A stretch of 64,000 nt of DNA from Acanthochlamys bracteata. Taxonomy: Eukaryota; Streptophyta; Magnoliopsida; Pandanales; Velloziaceae. Location of the stretch: contig CM034139.1 in NCBI GenBank assembly GCA_019914995.1, forward strand, positions 2,644,461 through 2,708,460. Direction: 5' to 3'. The translations under genes were made by a program, and so were the position numbers. Below the pieces are notes generated by a model. The model was not told the DNA's origin, searched no databases, and saw only the letters and a program-made list of their open reading frames with translations. This document shows, one piece after another, positions 25,701 through 37,144 of the stretch (its first letter is position 1; each line of letters starts with the position of its first letter).

Positions 25701-26264
25701 CATAATAGTAGGATGTCTTTCTAAATGTATGTTAGACAACAGATTTCACGCTACTGGACCTTCACAATCTTGCTACTCTTTATTGGAAGAATCTATATTA
25801 GATGGTTCATATCAAATAAATGATGAAACAATCTTCTATTAAAACTCTATTTTAAATTGTTACAAACATTTGTGATTGTTTGTGTTCCTCACAACAGAAA
25901 ATTTTGTGTCACAATTCATAAGTTTTGATCTGCAGTAGATCATTCCAGTAATGAAGAGTTTCAGAGACTTACAAAAGCATGCTTGCGAGGTAATCAGTCA
26001 TAGAAGATTCCTCTTTCTTTAGATCATTTTACATAATATATATTAAGATGTATTAATAAACTTACTTCGTATTTCATTACCACTAGTTCTTTCTCTATTT
26101 TATTGGCTTAAGCTAATAAATATATGGATATTAGGCATTTTCTTGTGGTGTATTAGCAAAAACTAGAATGGGTGCAATTTAGTGGCATCTTGTAGTATCT
26201 TACAACAATAAACCATGTATTGTCTAACAAACATGTCATCAACAACATGCTTGCGAAGTCTAAA

Positions 26265-26308
26265 GCAATGCTTTACTTTTATACTTGCAATGCTTTACTT
26301 TTATACTT
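26265..26308. repeat. 22-bp perfect tandem duplication
   Basis: GCAATGCTTTACTTTTATAC plus TT occurs twice without difference at 26265-26286 and 26287-26308. Perfect identity suggests a young slip or repair event. Confidence 0.9.
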
Positions 26309-26736
26309 AAGCATATTAAACTTATGGATTTGTTCTAGTGCATTTATAATAAGGTTCTATGAACAACAAAGGCTCAATTGTGTTGAAACAATAATCTTAT
26401 AATATTCAATTGTTAAGAAATCTGGATCAGCTTGGGTTACGGGCCAGGTCGAACGGGCTGCTATAGATGAAATTGGCCAGATTGGGCCAAGAACAAGTTT
26501 ATTCAGCTAGGTATAACTCAGGCCTAATAAAGCCCAAAAGTTTGGTTCATTTTCGGTCTGAGTAACAAGATAGGCCAGAGGGAGTAATGATGCTCTGGAA
26601 AAAGGTTCTCAATTCATAACAATCTTTGTGACACAAATACAAACAACTTCAGATAAGATGTTGTTGCAAACTATGATTTCATTAAGTGAAATATGATCTA
26701 TGGATTATTTCCAAGTTTGTTTCTCATCATAATATA

Positions 26737-26851
26737 GACTAACAACACTTTGAGTGAGTGATCTACTGGCATCCAATTGGAAGATGGTGAAAGAGGCTAA
26801 CAACACCTTGAATGAGCTACCTACTGACACCCAACAGGAAGACGGCGAAAG
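26737..26851. repeat. Diverged 58-bp tandem duplication
   Basis: GACTAACAACACTTTGAGTG onward (26737-26794) is repeated from 26795 to 26851 with about ten substitutions, so it is older than the 22-bp duplication nearby. Confidence 0.7.
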
Positions 26852-28638
26852 CTAAAGCCATTGATATTGCATCTCTTATACAGTAATGTTTGTGCCAGTG
26901 GCTGCCTAAATTTTTAAATTACACACTTACTGTATTACTAAACAAGTTTATGTGGGTACTTGTTATATAGGTTTGCGCACTCTTCATGCTTATTATTATA
27001 TGTTCAAGGATGTTAGTAAAGATGAGTACATATCATTACCGAAAGGATTTGCTATAACTATGTCAATAAGAAAGGACGCTATGCATGGTATGTGGTGTTA
27101 AGGCCTAACAAGAAGAACTAAGAAGAAACATAGCTTTTATTATATAAACAATGGCAATCATTTATTGCATAGAAAGGACAGAAACACACGAGTATGTCTT
27201 TCTAAGTCTTCCTTTAGTGGTAATCTTTTATGTACTATCTATGCTTTGTATATGGATGGTCTGATGTGATTAAAAGTAAGAGGAAGAGGGAATCTATAAA
27301 AGAAATGGGCGAAAACCTCTGGAGGATTGACTACAACTAGATACCTTTAATATGTTGAAGATGAAGATTTGGCGGAGGATGAATATGAAGGGCGATCACA
27401 TGGGTGACTTGCTCTAACTTATAATGAGTGTATACAAGTTACTACTTAGTCATTTTCTAATTATGAGTTAGTTGCAGTAATACTTTCATAGAGTTGTAAT
27501 TTTGAAATATTGTATCATTTTGAATTGGAGTTCTCCATGTGATGATCACCTTGATCATTGCTAAGGTAACAAACCATCCAAGTTGATCAAAATGACATTT
27601 ACTTTTGGCATGATGGAAGATCAAGAATTGAATATGCCTACTTCGGTTATACTCCTTATTACACATTTAGATGCAATTTGGTTTGTTCTCAATTTGTTAA
27701 GATTAATCATCATTGGCAGCGGAATATTATGTTTCCTACAGATCTAAAAAAGAGTTAAATAACAAAAAAAAAAAAGACTTTTTGTTCTTATCTAAATAGG
27801 AGCACCAGAAATGATAATAACATATCAAGATCAAGCAACGTGTGCTGCAATCGAGCTAGTGGTAACTCGTACTCGACATCAGCTATCTCTAGCATATCTC
27901 AAGGAATGCTCCACCATAAGTTGTTTATTTCTAGGTTAAACTCCCTTGACAGTCTAAATTGTGTGTGCGTGTGTGTGTGTGTTTGTGTTTAAATTTTTCT
28001 TTTCTTTTCTAAACAACAATTTTTTTTTATTCTTTGCAAGTAGCTTGAATTCAAATGGCAATGCTTCATCAATTGGTTATCTTTATCATCCACAATTGCT
28101 GTTAATGCTCAAGATTAGCGTTGCTAATTCTCTTTCCACATCTACACCCCCTTAAATAAAGCATCTTGTCATAACCATCATATTGTGTCATTCTCTTGGC
28201 CTTTAAGATTGTACTAATACACATCATTCTATTACAAAATACAGTTTTAGGCTCCCATTTGAAAATACCCTCATTTTTCATATCGAGTATTCTTCTCAGA
28301 CCTTTTTTGTTTCCGTCTATCCAATAGATATTTCTCAAAAATCTGACCACACTCTCCATGACAAAAATTCTCTTAAAGTATGTGCATAAAGTATATAAAT
28401 ATTTCAAATTTTTGACAAGTTCAATAGTCTCTAAAGTTGAAATACTAAGTTAACAATGAGCCTCCTTAACACCCTTTCCTCTTCTATGTCAAAAGTATAA
28501 TGATTGTCATGACATGCAAGTTTAGTCAAAACCATACCAGTTGTCTCGAGAAATTCCTCCTCAAAAGCTTGAACATATTGTGGATGGTTTAAATGGTCAT
28601 TGCATGATTAAATACCACCAATTCAAATTTCATAAGTT

Positions 28639-28733
28639 GTCACCAATGCTTAATCAAAGCTAAAGTTACGAAAGCAAAGCAGTCTTGTCACCAATGCTTA
28701 ATCCAAGTAAAAGTTACAAAGCAAAGCAGTCTT
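28639..28733. repeat. 48-bp tandem duplication
   Basis: GTCACCAATGCTTAATC and the following segment ending AAAGCAAAGCAGTCTT occurs at 28639-28686 and again at 28687-28733 with a few substitutions and a small deletion. A third, weak fragment follows near 28829. Confidence 0.8.
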
Positions 28734-30296
28734 ATTAGCTATACCAAAAGTTTATTGCTTGTACTTTCACTCTGGCTGGACAACTTAATTCCTCCTAAAA
28801 ATATCACCCCTAATTTGCTGTGACATGCTCAATCCAAGTAAAAAATTGCATAAGCAACTAGTCTCTTAGTTGACTATTCATTACATTGTTTTGTACTTCT
28901 ATAGGAGTTGTTTAATCGAATGTTTAATCTGTTGGTTAAATTCCACCCTTGAGTATACTTCTATAAGGTTGTTTAACCTAACATTCTAGGGGCCAGAGCA
29001 TATCCTCCTAACCTAGATAATAAGTCCTCATATACTAACTACTCTAACTTTCCCAATTCCTCTACTCATACTTCAAAACTTAAAACATTTCACTGAATTC
29101 TCAAAATACGAAAGGGAACACCTTTCTCCAATATCTCCCAATAAATAATTGATAAATTGCTCTAGTCATAAGTTACAAACTAATACCTTTCTCCGAAGTG
29201 TCACCATGAAAAATCTAATGGTCACACGATTGATGGCGCTATGGTATAGCCACTAACCAGCAGAAGAGAAATTCAAAAAGAAATACTGGAAATAGTAAAA
29301 AAAAATCTGGACCTAGTTCGAGCAGCTAGTGGTGGGAAGTCGAAGATTGGCGGCACAAGAACCAACGGCGGTGGCGGTGTTTGGGCTTGAGGATTTCCCC
29401 ACAGCATCGAGGTCACCCAATTCCCCATTATCTTTAATATCTCGAGAAACATTGATATCTCTCGCTCGTTATTGTTTTATAAATTTTGTGTAGATCTGGT
29501 TCTCGATCTTGCTTGGATCTCCAACAATGGCGCGAAGAAGAATGAGAAGGGAATGAGTGGATGCGGCAGCGGCAGCTCTGCGGAAGAACCGAAAGAAAGA
29601 GGAAACCACGCCCGCTTGTTTCTCTGAGTTTTGCAAAATGAAGCATATTAATCAAATTTTTGCAACAATTTCATAAATAAACCGTATCAACGACATAGTT
29701 GACAGATCCGTACGGTAAATCGATCTGAGTCCGCAAAATATACCATTTGTGCTACCGATCAATTCTGATCCGTTTCGATTTCGCTTTGACTCGAATAATC
29801 CGTCTGTTCGAGTCAACCCGCTCTAATATTAAAAAATAATAAATAAATAAATATCTAACCATCTAACCGTCTAATCTTATCTATCTGGCTCGCATCCTAA
29901 AACCTAAATTCCTAATTTGATTTCGTTTGTAATTTTTTCCGGCTCTCCGACAAGCTCGCTCGCGTTCTCCGACAAGCTCCCCCTCTCCGGCTCTCTATTC
30001 TCCGGCACTCTGCTCTTCACTTTTTACTTTCCACCCTCTGCTCTCCAACTTTCTGCACTCCGCTCCGGCTCTCTACTCTATGCTTTTTGGCTACGCTTTC
30101 TTGCTAATTTTCCTGCTCTAGGTTATCTGCTTTTATCACTCTACTCATTGCTTGACTACTGTCCGTCTATATTTTCTTCACTTTACTTCAGTGGTTGTTT
30201 GCAATTTTAACACTTCGCTAATTGTTATATAATATTTGGTGTTGGTTCTAATCTATTTTTAAAATCTGCCACACAATTTTTAACAGTTTCACCAAC

Positions 30297-32695
30297 TCAA
30301 AGCTCATCTATAAGAGTAAAAAGCAATAATGCTTGGAGTCACTATAAGCTAGGTGAAATTGGCAATATTGATAAGAGAAAAAAATAATTAATATGTAGCC
30401 ATTGTTAAAGAATATCAAACAATATTTAGTTGGAGTTAAAGAGAAAGTTAGCGCTTGCAAATATGTTCATGTTGATGTTCGCTATCAGATAAAGTTACAT
30501 ATTGATGACTTCGCTTCCAAAAAGAGAAGATATCAAGAAACACTCGACAAACAAAATCTATTTAGTAAATGCCACAAGAAAGCTAAGGAGCAAGCTTATA
30601 ACACATTCAGCGAGGTTGGAGATGTGCTACCAGATCAAGGCACGTCAACAGAAACTGGAGAGGGTCATCTAAGAAGAGAAAAGCATGCAAAAAAAAAAAA
30701 AAATAATGTCTATGCATTCTTATTTCATGTCGAGAACCACTCGCAATCAATAACTCATTTTGAAGAGTGTATTGCAAAAAAAGGAAGCCATAGAAAGATG
30801 AGAAATTGTCATATTAAAATAAATGATTGATGCATGCATATCTTTTAATGCTACTAACTTTATGTACTTTCAACCTATAGTATATGATATTGCCAGCAAG
30901 GTGTACATTATAAAGCTCCCAGTTGTCACACCTTTCGAAATTTTTTGTTGAATAAGAATGTTGAAGAGATGAGGCTCTACATTGAGGGTTATCATAGTGC
31001 ATAGAAGAGGACAGAATACACTATATGACTGATGGATGATCAGATCAAAATAGAAGAACTATTATTAACCTTTTAGTTTATTGCCCAAAAAATATTATCT
31101 TTCTCATATCTGTAGATACATTTGATATCTCAAAAACTACTAAGATATTATACAAGTTGTTTAGAGAAGTTATATATATTGGTGCTGAAATTATGGTTCA
31201 ATTTGTTACTGATAATGCATCTAATTATGTTGCTGCTAGTAGACTATTAGAGGAGAAGTTTAGAGGTTTGTTTTAGTCTCCTTGTGCTGCGTCATTGTAT
31301 TAGTTTGATGTTTCATGATTTTGACAAATTAGATAAAGTTAACAATTTGGTGGCTCATCATTTAGAATTAAAAAGTATATTTACAATCACTGTATTTCTT
31401 TACATTTGATGAGAAAATTTACATGCGGGAGAGATATACTTAGATTAGCACCGACTCCATTTGTTACTAATTTTACTGCTTTACAAAGTATATTGGCTCA
31501 TAAAAATAGTTTGAGAGCTATGGTAACATTCAGAAAATGGATAACTTTAACGTATGCTAGAGAGTAAATGAAAGACATATATGGATGATATCTTAACTCC
31601 TTTATTTTAGACAGAATGTGTAATTTTTGTGAAACTAACTGCTCCTTTAATTCGAATTCTTCATGTTATTACTAGTGATAATAGGCCTTACATGGGGTAT
31701 TTATATAAAACTATTCACAGTGCCAAAGCTGAAATATTGAATGGATTCACGAGAAATAAAGAAAGAGTTGAACCATATTTGAATATTATTAGTAATATGT
31801 GGGATCATTAGTTAGGTAGAGCTTTGCTTATGAAACAAATTGTTTCACTACTTTAGGGCTTCTGGATATTATAGAAAAGTATACTCTTGAAGATTTTGAG
31901 TTAATCAGTAAGTTGATTTGTGAGATGAAGCTCTTTACAAATGTCGAAAGACACTTTGTACGTATTTCTACCATAGCTAATCGTCAACAAATGGCTCCAG
32001 ATAGTCCTAATTATTAATTATATAGTTACTTGATTTGTATATTATTTTTGTTTTCTTTTACATTCTTGTAGATGAATGGTGGTTGTTATATAAAAATAAC
32101 GCTAAGCATCTTCAACACTTAGCCATTCGCGTTTTAAGCCAAACATACAGTTTCTCAGATTATAAGAGAAATTGTAGCATATTTGAGCATGTTCATTCTA
32201 AAAAAAAGAAATAATTGGAGCATAAACGGCTTAACAATCTTGTATATGTGTTATTGTAACTTGAGTTTGAGACAAATGTAATAATTATTCTATCTCTTTT
32301 ATTATTAATTTTTATTGTTTACAACTTCATAGTTTCAAATATTTTTTAAATGAATTGTGAATACAAATTAGGAATTATTTCAAAAATCGAAACTATGACT
32401 GTATAGATGTTGAAAAATTTGGTGACAACGCTGATTGGACAACCACGGAAGAACCACCACTTTAGTAGGTGCAAAGTTAGAAGCATTTCATAAACAATTG
32501 GAAGAATGGTCAATTCAAGAAAAACCCATTGATGGTAGTAGTTTTTCCTTCTGTTTTAATTAATAATGTTATATTGTGAATTTAAAGATCTAACTTTTGA
32601 AATGTAATTATTTTGTAGATATTGAATTGAACTTTAATGATCTTGATGAGGATGAAGAAGATACTGAAGAGGGACTGTCTCATGGTATGTAAGTA
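30297..32695 (+). pseudogene. hAT transposase pseudogene with DUF659 and dimerisation domains
   Basis: Pieces in order: a BED-type finger remnant with AWSHYKLGEIGNIDKRKK and CSHC (30327-30400); RYQIKLHIDDFASKKRRYQE (frame 30402-30830); FNATNFMYFQPIVYDIASKV (about 30847); DNASNYVAASRLLEEKF-like (about 31210); TAPLIRILHVITSDNRPYMG then NKERVEPYLNIISNMWDH (31629-31811); DFELISKLICEMKLF (about 31890); and the dimerisation segment with WWLLYKNNAKHLQHLAIRVL and FEHVHSKK (about 32070-32210), ending with an acidic tail (DEDEEDTEEG, 32640-32690). Stops and frameshifts interrupt nearly every segment. The order is that of full-length plant hAT transposases, so this is a nearly complete but dead copy. 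Confidence 0.8.
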
Positions 32696-33192
32696 CGGTG
32701 AGTGAAGCCAATACTTCTGTAATAATTATGTCTACTATTGTTTCTATTTGTTAGGAGCCAAGTTCTGTATTCTGTTTACTATTGGTTTTTATTTTCTATG
32801 AGCCAATGCAGAACTTCTTTTTTCTAACCTTTCTAAACTTGTATTTCTATTTTTGTTTTGCCATACAGAATTTTTGTTTTTTATGTTTATCTCAATCCAT
32901 TTTAATTTTCTGTTTGCTATGTTTATAGAACTTCTATTTCTATTTGTTAAGAGCTATAATACAACCACCACAAACTTACAAAGTTCTATGCATCTAATTG
33001 TGTTGGTTGTATTATATCTTCAAAATAAAACTTTTGTTTCTGTTTTGGTTTGCTTAATCATATTCCCAAGCCAATAAAGAAACATCCAATACAATTTACA
33101 AAGTACAAACAGTTCTGTTGGAAGTTGGAACTTAGAAGTTTCTGTTTTGCTTTTGTTTTTGTTTGCATAATCCTTGTTACTTGCTTGAATAA

Positions 33193-33410
33193 TTCAGTAT
33201 AGCTTATTAGCTTGCTAGCTTGTTATAGACTTTTTTTCTTACTGACTTATTGTAGATTTTTTTTTACCAGCCAGTATGGCTTACTAGCTTGCTGGCTTAT
33301 TGTAGATTTTTTTTTTTGCTAGACAGTATTACCGGTTTGTTGGTTTGTTGTGGATTTTTTTTTCTTGTTGGCTTGTTAAGGTATTTTTTTTTACTGGCTT
33401 GCTGCCAAAT
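33193..33410. repeat. Degenerate minisatellite
   Basis: About five imperfect units of roughly 40-60 bp are built from CAGTATGGCTTA, AGCTTGCTGGCTTATTGTAG and a T8-T12 tract. It lies in the 3' part of the proposed hAT element. The T tracts suggest expansion by replication slippage. Confidence 0.65.
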
Positions 33411-34308
33411 TAGGACTTGGGAGCATAATAATTGCAGCACTTAAGACTTAAGAATGAAGTGAGTAATTTTATTAGAGACATAGAGTTCTGTGAGTTATGT
33501 ACCTGTCAAGCTAATATGCAATCTTTCTCTACCAACTAGAGAGGTATTTTTATTCCTTTTCAATTTCTTATTTATCTGCAGTAATGCTTTAAAAACAAAT
33601 TTAATTACAGATAAATTTTCGTCGCATTCACCACTTATTCAATGTTATCTTTTTAAGTGCATAGATATTTTCTAGCTGGTTGTTACACAAGGCTTATGCT
33701 TTACTGAGTAGAAATTGCATCTGACAAGATTTGCAAATAATTCCTTTTTGTTTTTTTTCGTTCTTATGCAATTTAATGCAAATATTATTCAACTCCAATT
33801 CACTAGTCTCTAACTCACTCCAACTTATCTGACTTGAGTGTCATAGATATAACATTGCACAGGTAGCACTGGAGGAACTTGTTGACAGCCTGACAGAGAT
33901 GAAGCCATGTTAGTATTTTTTTCCCGCTAGTAGTTGAAGCTTTGAAGGGATATCCCTCTAATTTCTCGTCACTCTACAAAGCTGCAGCTTACAATGTTGT
34001 TAAAAATTGAGATGTTATTGGATGTTATTGATGAGTTTGTTGTTTTTTAGTTGGTATTATTATTGAAAATCGGAAGTTCAAGTTTGTGTAACATTTCATG
34101 CTTTCATATGATGGATGTTGATATATTTTTTATAAAAATACAACCTGCTGGCTGTAAATGCCATTAGTGTCATGTTGATATGTTATTGCTGCTGACATGT
34201 TGTCCAGAAACTAAAATACCACCAACTGATTGACCCTCTGAGCGAAACCGCAACTCGGCGACCCGAAGGGTGTTCCGGGTTGATAACCAGGTCGTTTTTG
34301 CAACTATG

Positions 34309-37144
34309 GTCAAAGTTCAAGTGCTTGTCCAAATTCATGAACTATAATTTCTTAATTCAAAAGCCTTTTATTTTATTTTCCAAAAGTAGAATAATGTATT
34401 ATATATACAACTAAAGTTCCATCCAAATTAAAGTCCGATCATAAAACATTTTTAAAACCGTACAACGAATCTTTGCAAATTAAGACTGCATGGTCTTATA
34501 TTCGCCAAAGAGGTACATGTTGTCCTGAATTCTTCCACTTAGAGCATGTCTTAATTGTAAAAACTTCACTTTTTTCCTCCAAAATTTAAGTTATGCTAGT
34601 TTATATGTTTCAATTATAATTTTAAACTTCACTTTTATTTCACACCAAACTCCAATTTTTTTAAATTTTATTTCAAATTTTACTTCACGTGTTTTATTTG
34701 CCATTATGAACTTCTATCAAACTCTATCTTTTTATCAAACTTCACTTTTATAAAACCCATTTTTTCGAAACACATTTTTATATAATTAAAATACGTTCTT
34801 AATTTACATTCGTAAATCAAGTAACAATTTCAAATTTTGCAAAATCATATTCTTAACGTACTGCAATAAGTCCCTAAATAGTGTATTTTACAAACCCAGT
34901 AAGAAAACTCGTAGTACGTATAGTCAATGAAATTAAATTTATAAAATCAAACAACTACTCTTATTTATCTATTTTGAGGTCCAAACTCATGTATCTATTA
35001 AGATCTTTTCATGTATTCATCACACCTAATAAACTCAATTTATAATTCGATCATACTGTTATTAAAATTATAATTCTAGATATACTATAATGTAGTCATT
35101 GAAGTATCCATCATCTACTTAAAAAGTAAAATTACTATAGTTAATTAAAATGCAAATTTCTAACAAAAATCAACATCATAGTTCTATTCAGATTAACAAT
35201 CATACCAACATTCTTCTAAAAACTATAACGATCAATACAAATGGCCTATTTCAGCCTATTTGTCTTTTGAATCAACTTCCTTTAATTCTATCTCAAACTT
35301 CAACGTTAATTAAAGGATGACCTGGAGGGACGAATTGAATAGAAGATAGACCTATTATGCTCGAATTGTACTATAATAAAAAATCATATAAATTTATTTT
35401 AAAATAAATTAACAGAATTTTCATACGTAAGGATTGTTATTAAGAAGGGGCACACTGAATAAAATTTACAAGCACTTTTAGAGGATAATAGTCAAAATAA
35501 ACATTTTAACATAATACTAGGGGATAAATTGGTCTTATATCTTATCAATTTAAAATCAAACAAAAATAATATAATATAACTCAGTATCAAATGAAAGATA
35601 GCTAATCCGGTTCAAGATTTTTATATCTTATTCCTATTAATGCTACATTTTCATAATTTAGTTATGTTTTAGTAGTCCTTATTCGAAGAGCCTTTTTTTA
35701 GCTCTTTTCATTATAATTATTTATTTTTATGGTCTTACTATGAAAGTACCAGTTATGCATTTTGCATTATCGTCTTTATTTTTTTTCATTTTGTTTTAAT
35801 AAAATTATTATTGTTTAAACTGATAAATATTCATACTTTGCAATTAACATATGTTTTCTTTAACATAAGAAAATTTAGGGATAATATTATATACCTAAGT
35901 TTGACCAGAGGATAACGGTGGTTAAGTTTAAAAACTAGCAGTGTTGTTCATTATTGTATTTTACTAGTATTTTTAAGCTTCAGATCAGTAAAATCATATT
36001 TGATAATTTCCAAAGAAAAAAATATAATTCATCAAATGTTAAAAAAAAGTTAAATACTACAATGAAATAACGTTTAGTCTTTTTCTAGTCATTCCTCTCC
36101 ATTACACTTCACTTTTACTATTCTAATCCAAATATCTATCTTTATCTATCCTTACTAAATATCCAAATAAGATTAAGCTTTTACTTTTCCTCTTCCTTAT
36201 CTTCCTTCTAGATCTTTCTCTCCTACAGTGCAATTCAAACAACGTTAATCAAGTTACTATGCAATAAGATTTTGTAAACCTAGTCCATAAGTTTCACAGA
36301 ATTGTACCAGTAATATCTTTTTGATCAATTACCCTTTGACATAAGATATCACTTGTGATCAGTAACAAATATTCATTCTTGGCGTTTCATTATATATATA
36401 TATATATTCAAATTAGGTATTCTATATATAGAAGTTGTTTTTCGTTCATACAATCTTTTTCAGATATATTAAGAAAAACACAAATCTGAAAAAAATATTA
36501 CAAAATTAATGGCACGTGTGAATGATAAAGGGAAAAAAACAAGTATTTCTTAGTGAATGCATACAATCATAAGCATGAAATGAGAGACTTTCTCATTCTT
36601 GTTAATGCTTCCTTTTCCAAACATTCAGTTGCAATTTTGTGGAACCTTCATAAATAAATAAATTCACAGCTTTGGCTTCTTATAACCTTCATAAATAAAT
36701 AAATTCAAGCAACATATATATACAATATGTAAGACGTAGTAGCGACAGTAGAGAAGATAGCGGCAATGCAGTGGATGGTGAAGGAGGTGATAAGAAAGCC
36801 GTGGTGGTGATGAGATGAAGTGCCTATCTAACAACAAAGAACTACTTCAACCCCTTTGAACTATTCAAAAAATTTAAATGCTATGTATGCAAAGAGTTAG
36901 TGCAATCTGCAGGCCTAGGGAGTTATTAAACTCTCCATTTCATCACAAGATAAGAAACTCCAACATAATCAACAAAAGGCTCATTGTTTTATTATCAATC
37001 AGAAAAAGGAGTTACATGAAAACATTAGGAAAAAGATACTTATATATAGATATGATCCATAAGCTTATTCCATAAGCTAGCTAGCGATATTGGCATGGCA
37101 TTACCCCGATCAAGTCGGACTGCCGGGCGAGTTAATTATATATT
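34309..37144. other. AT-rich spacer downstream of the carbonic anhydrase
   Basis: No gene is supported. The stretch is very AT-rich with only short chance open frames. A TA microsatellite lies at about 36391-36407. I searched the part nearest 37145 for a further carbonic anhydrase 3' exon and saw none. Confidence 0.55.
36643..36707. repeat. 24-bp direct repeat
   Basis: AACCTTCATAAATAAATAAA plus TTCA is present at 36643-36666 and again at 36684-36707, separated by 17 bp. Confidence 0.85.

Larger units (their letters stand above)
25701..29693. other. Gene-poor spacer between two hAT relics
   Basis: No gene is supported. Small tandem duplications are listed separately. At 26430-26570 a GC-richer patch with GGGCC words may be a transposon terminal region. 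At 29320-29640 an exon-like GC-richer patch with short open frames on both strands matches nothing I know. Confidence 0.45.
29694..34308 (+). mobile_element. Decayed hAT element, DUF659 type (putative borders)
   Basis: Borders are proposed from CATAGTTG at 29694-29701 and its reverse complement CAACTATG at 34301-34308; partial similarity continues inward for about 15 bp. The flanking 8-mers match at only 5 of 8 positions, so a target-site duplication is not established. Inside lies the transposase relic on the plus strand. GC-rich terminal zones with CGACCCG-like words at both ends are typical of plant hAT elements. Confidence 0.5.

Noticed and set aside
29434-29655. Exon-like patch near 29320-29655
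   Set aside because: It is GC-richer than its surroundings, but neither strand gives a recognisable protein and no splice partners were found.
30402-30830. 142-residue open frame considered as a stand-alone gene
   Set aside because: It lies between a BED-finger remnant and DUF659 remnants in the expected order and is part of the dead hAT transposase.
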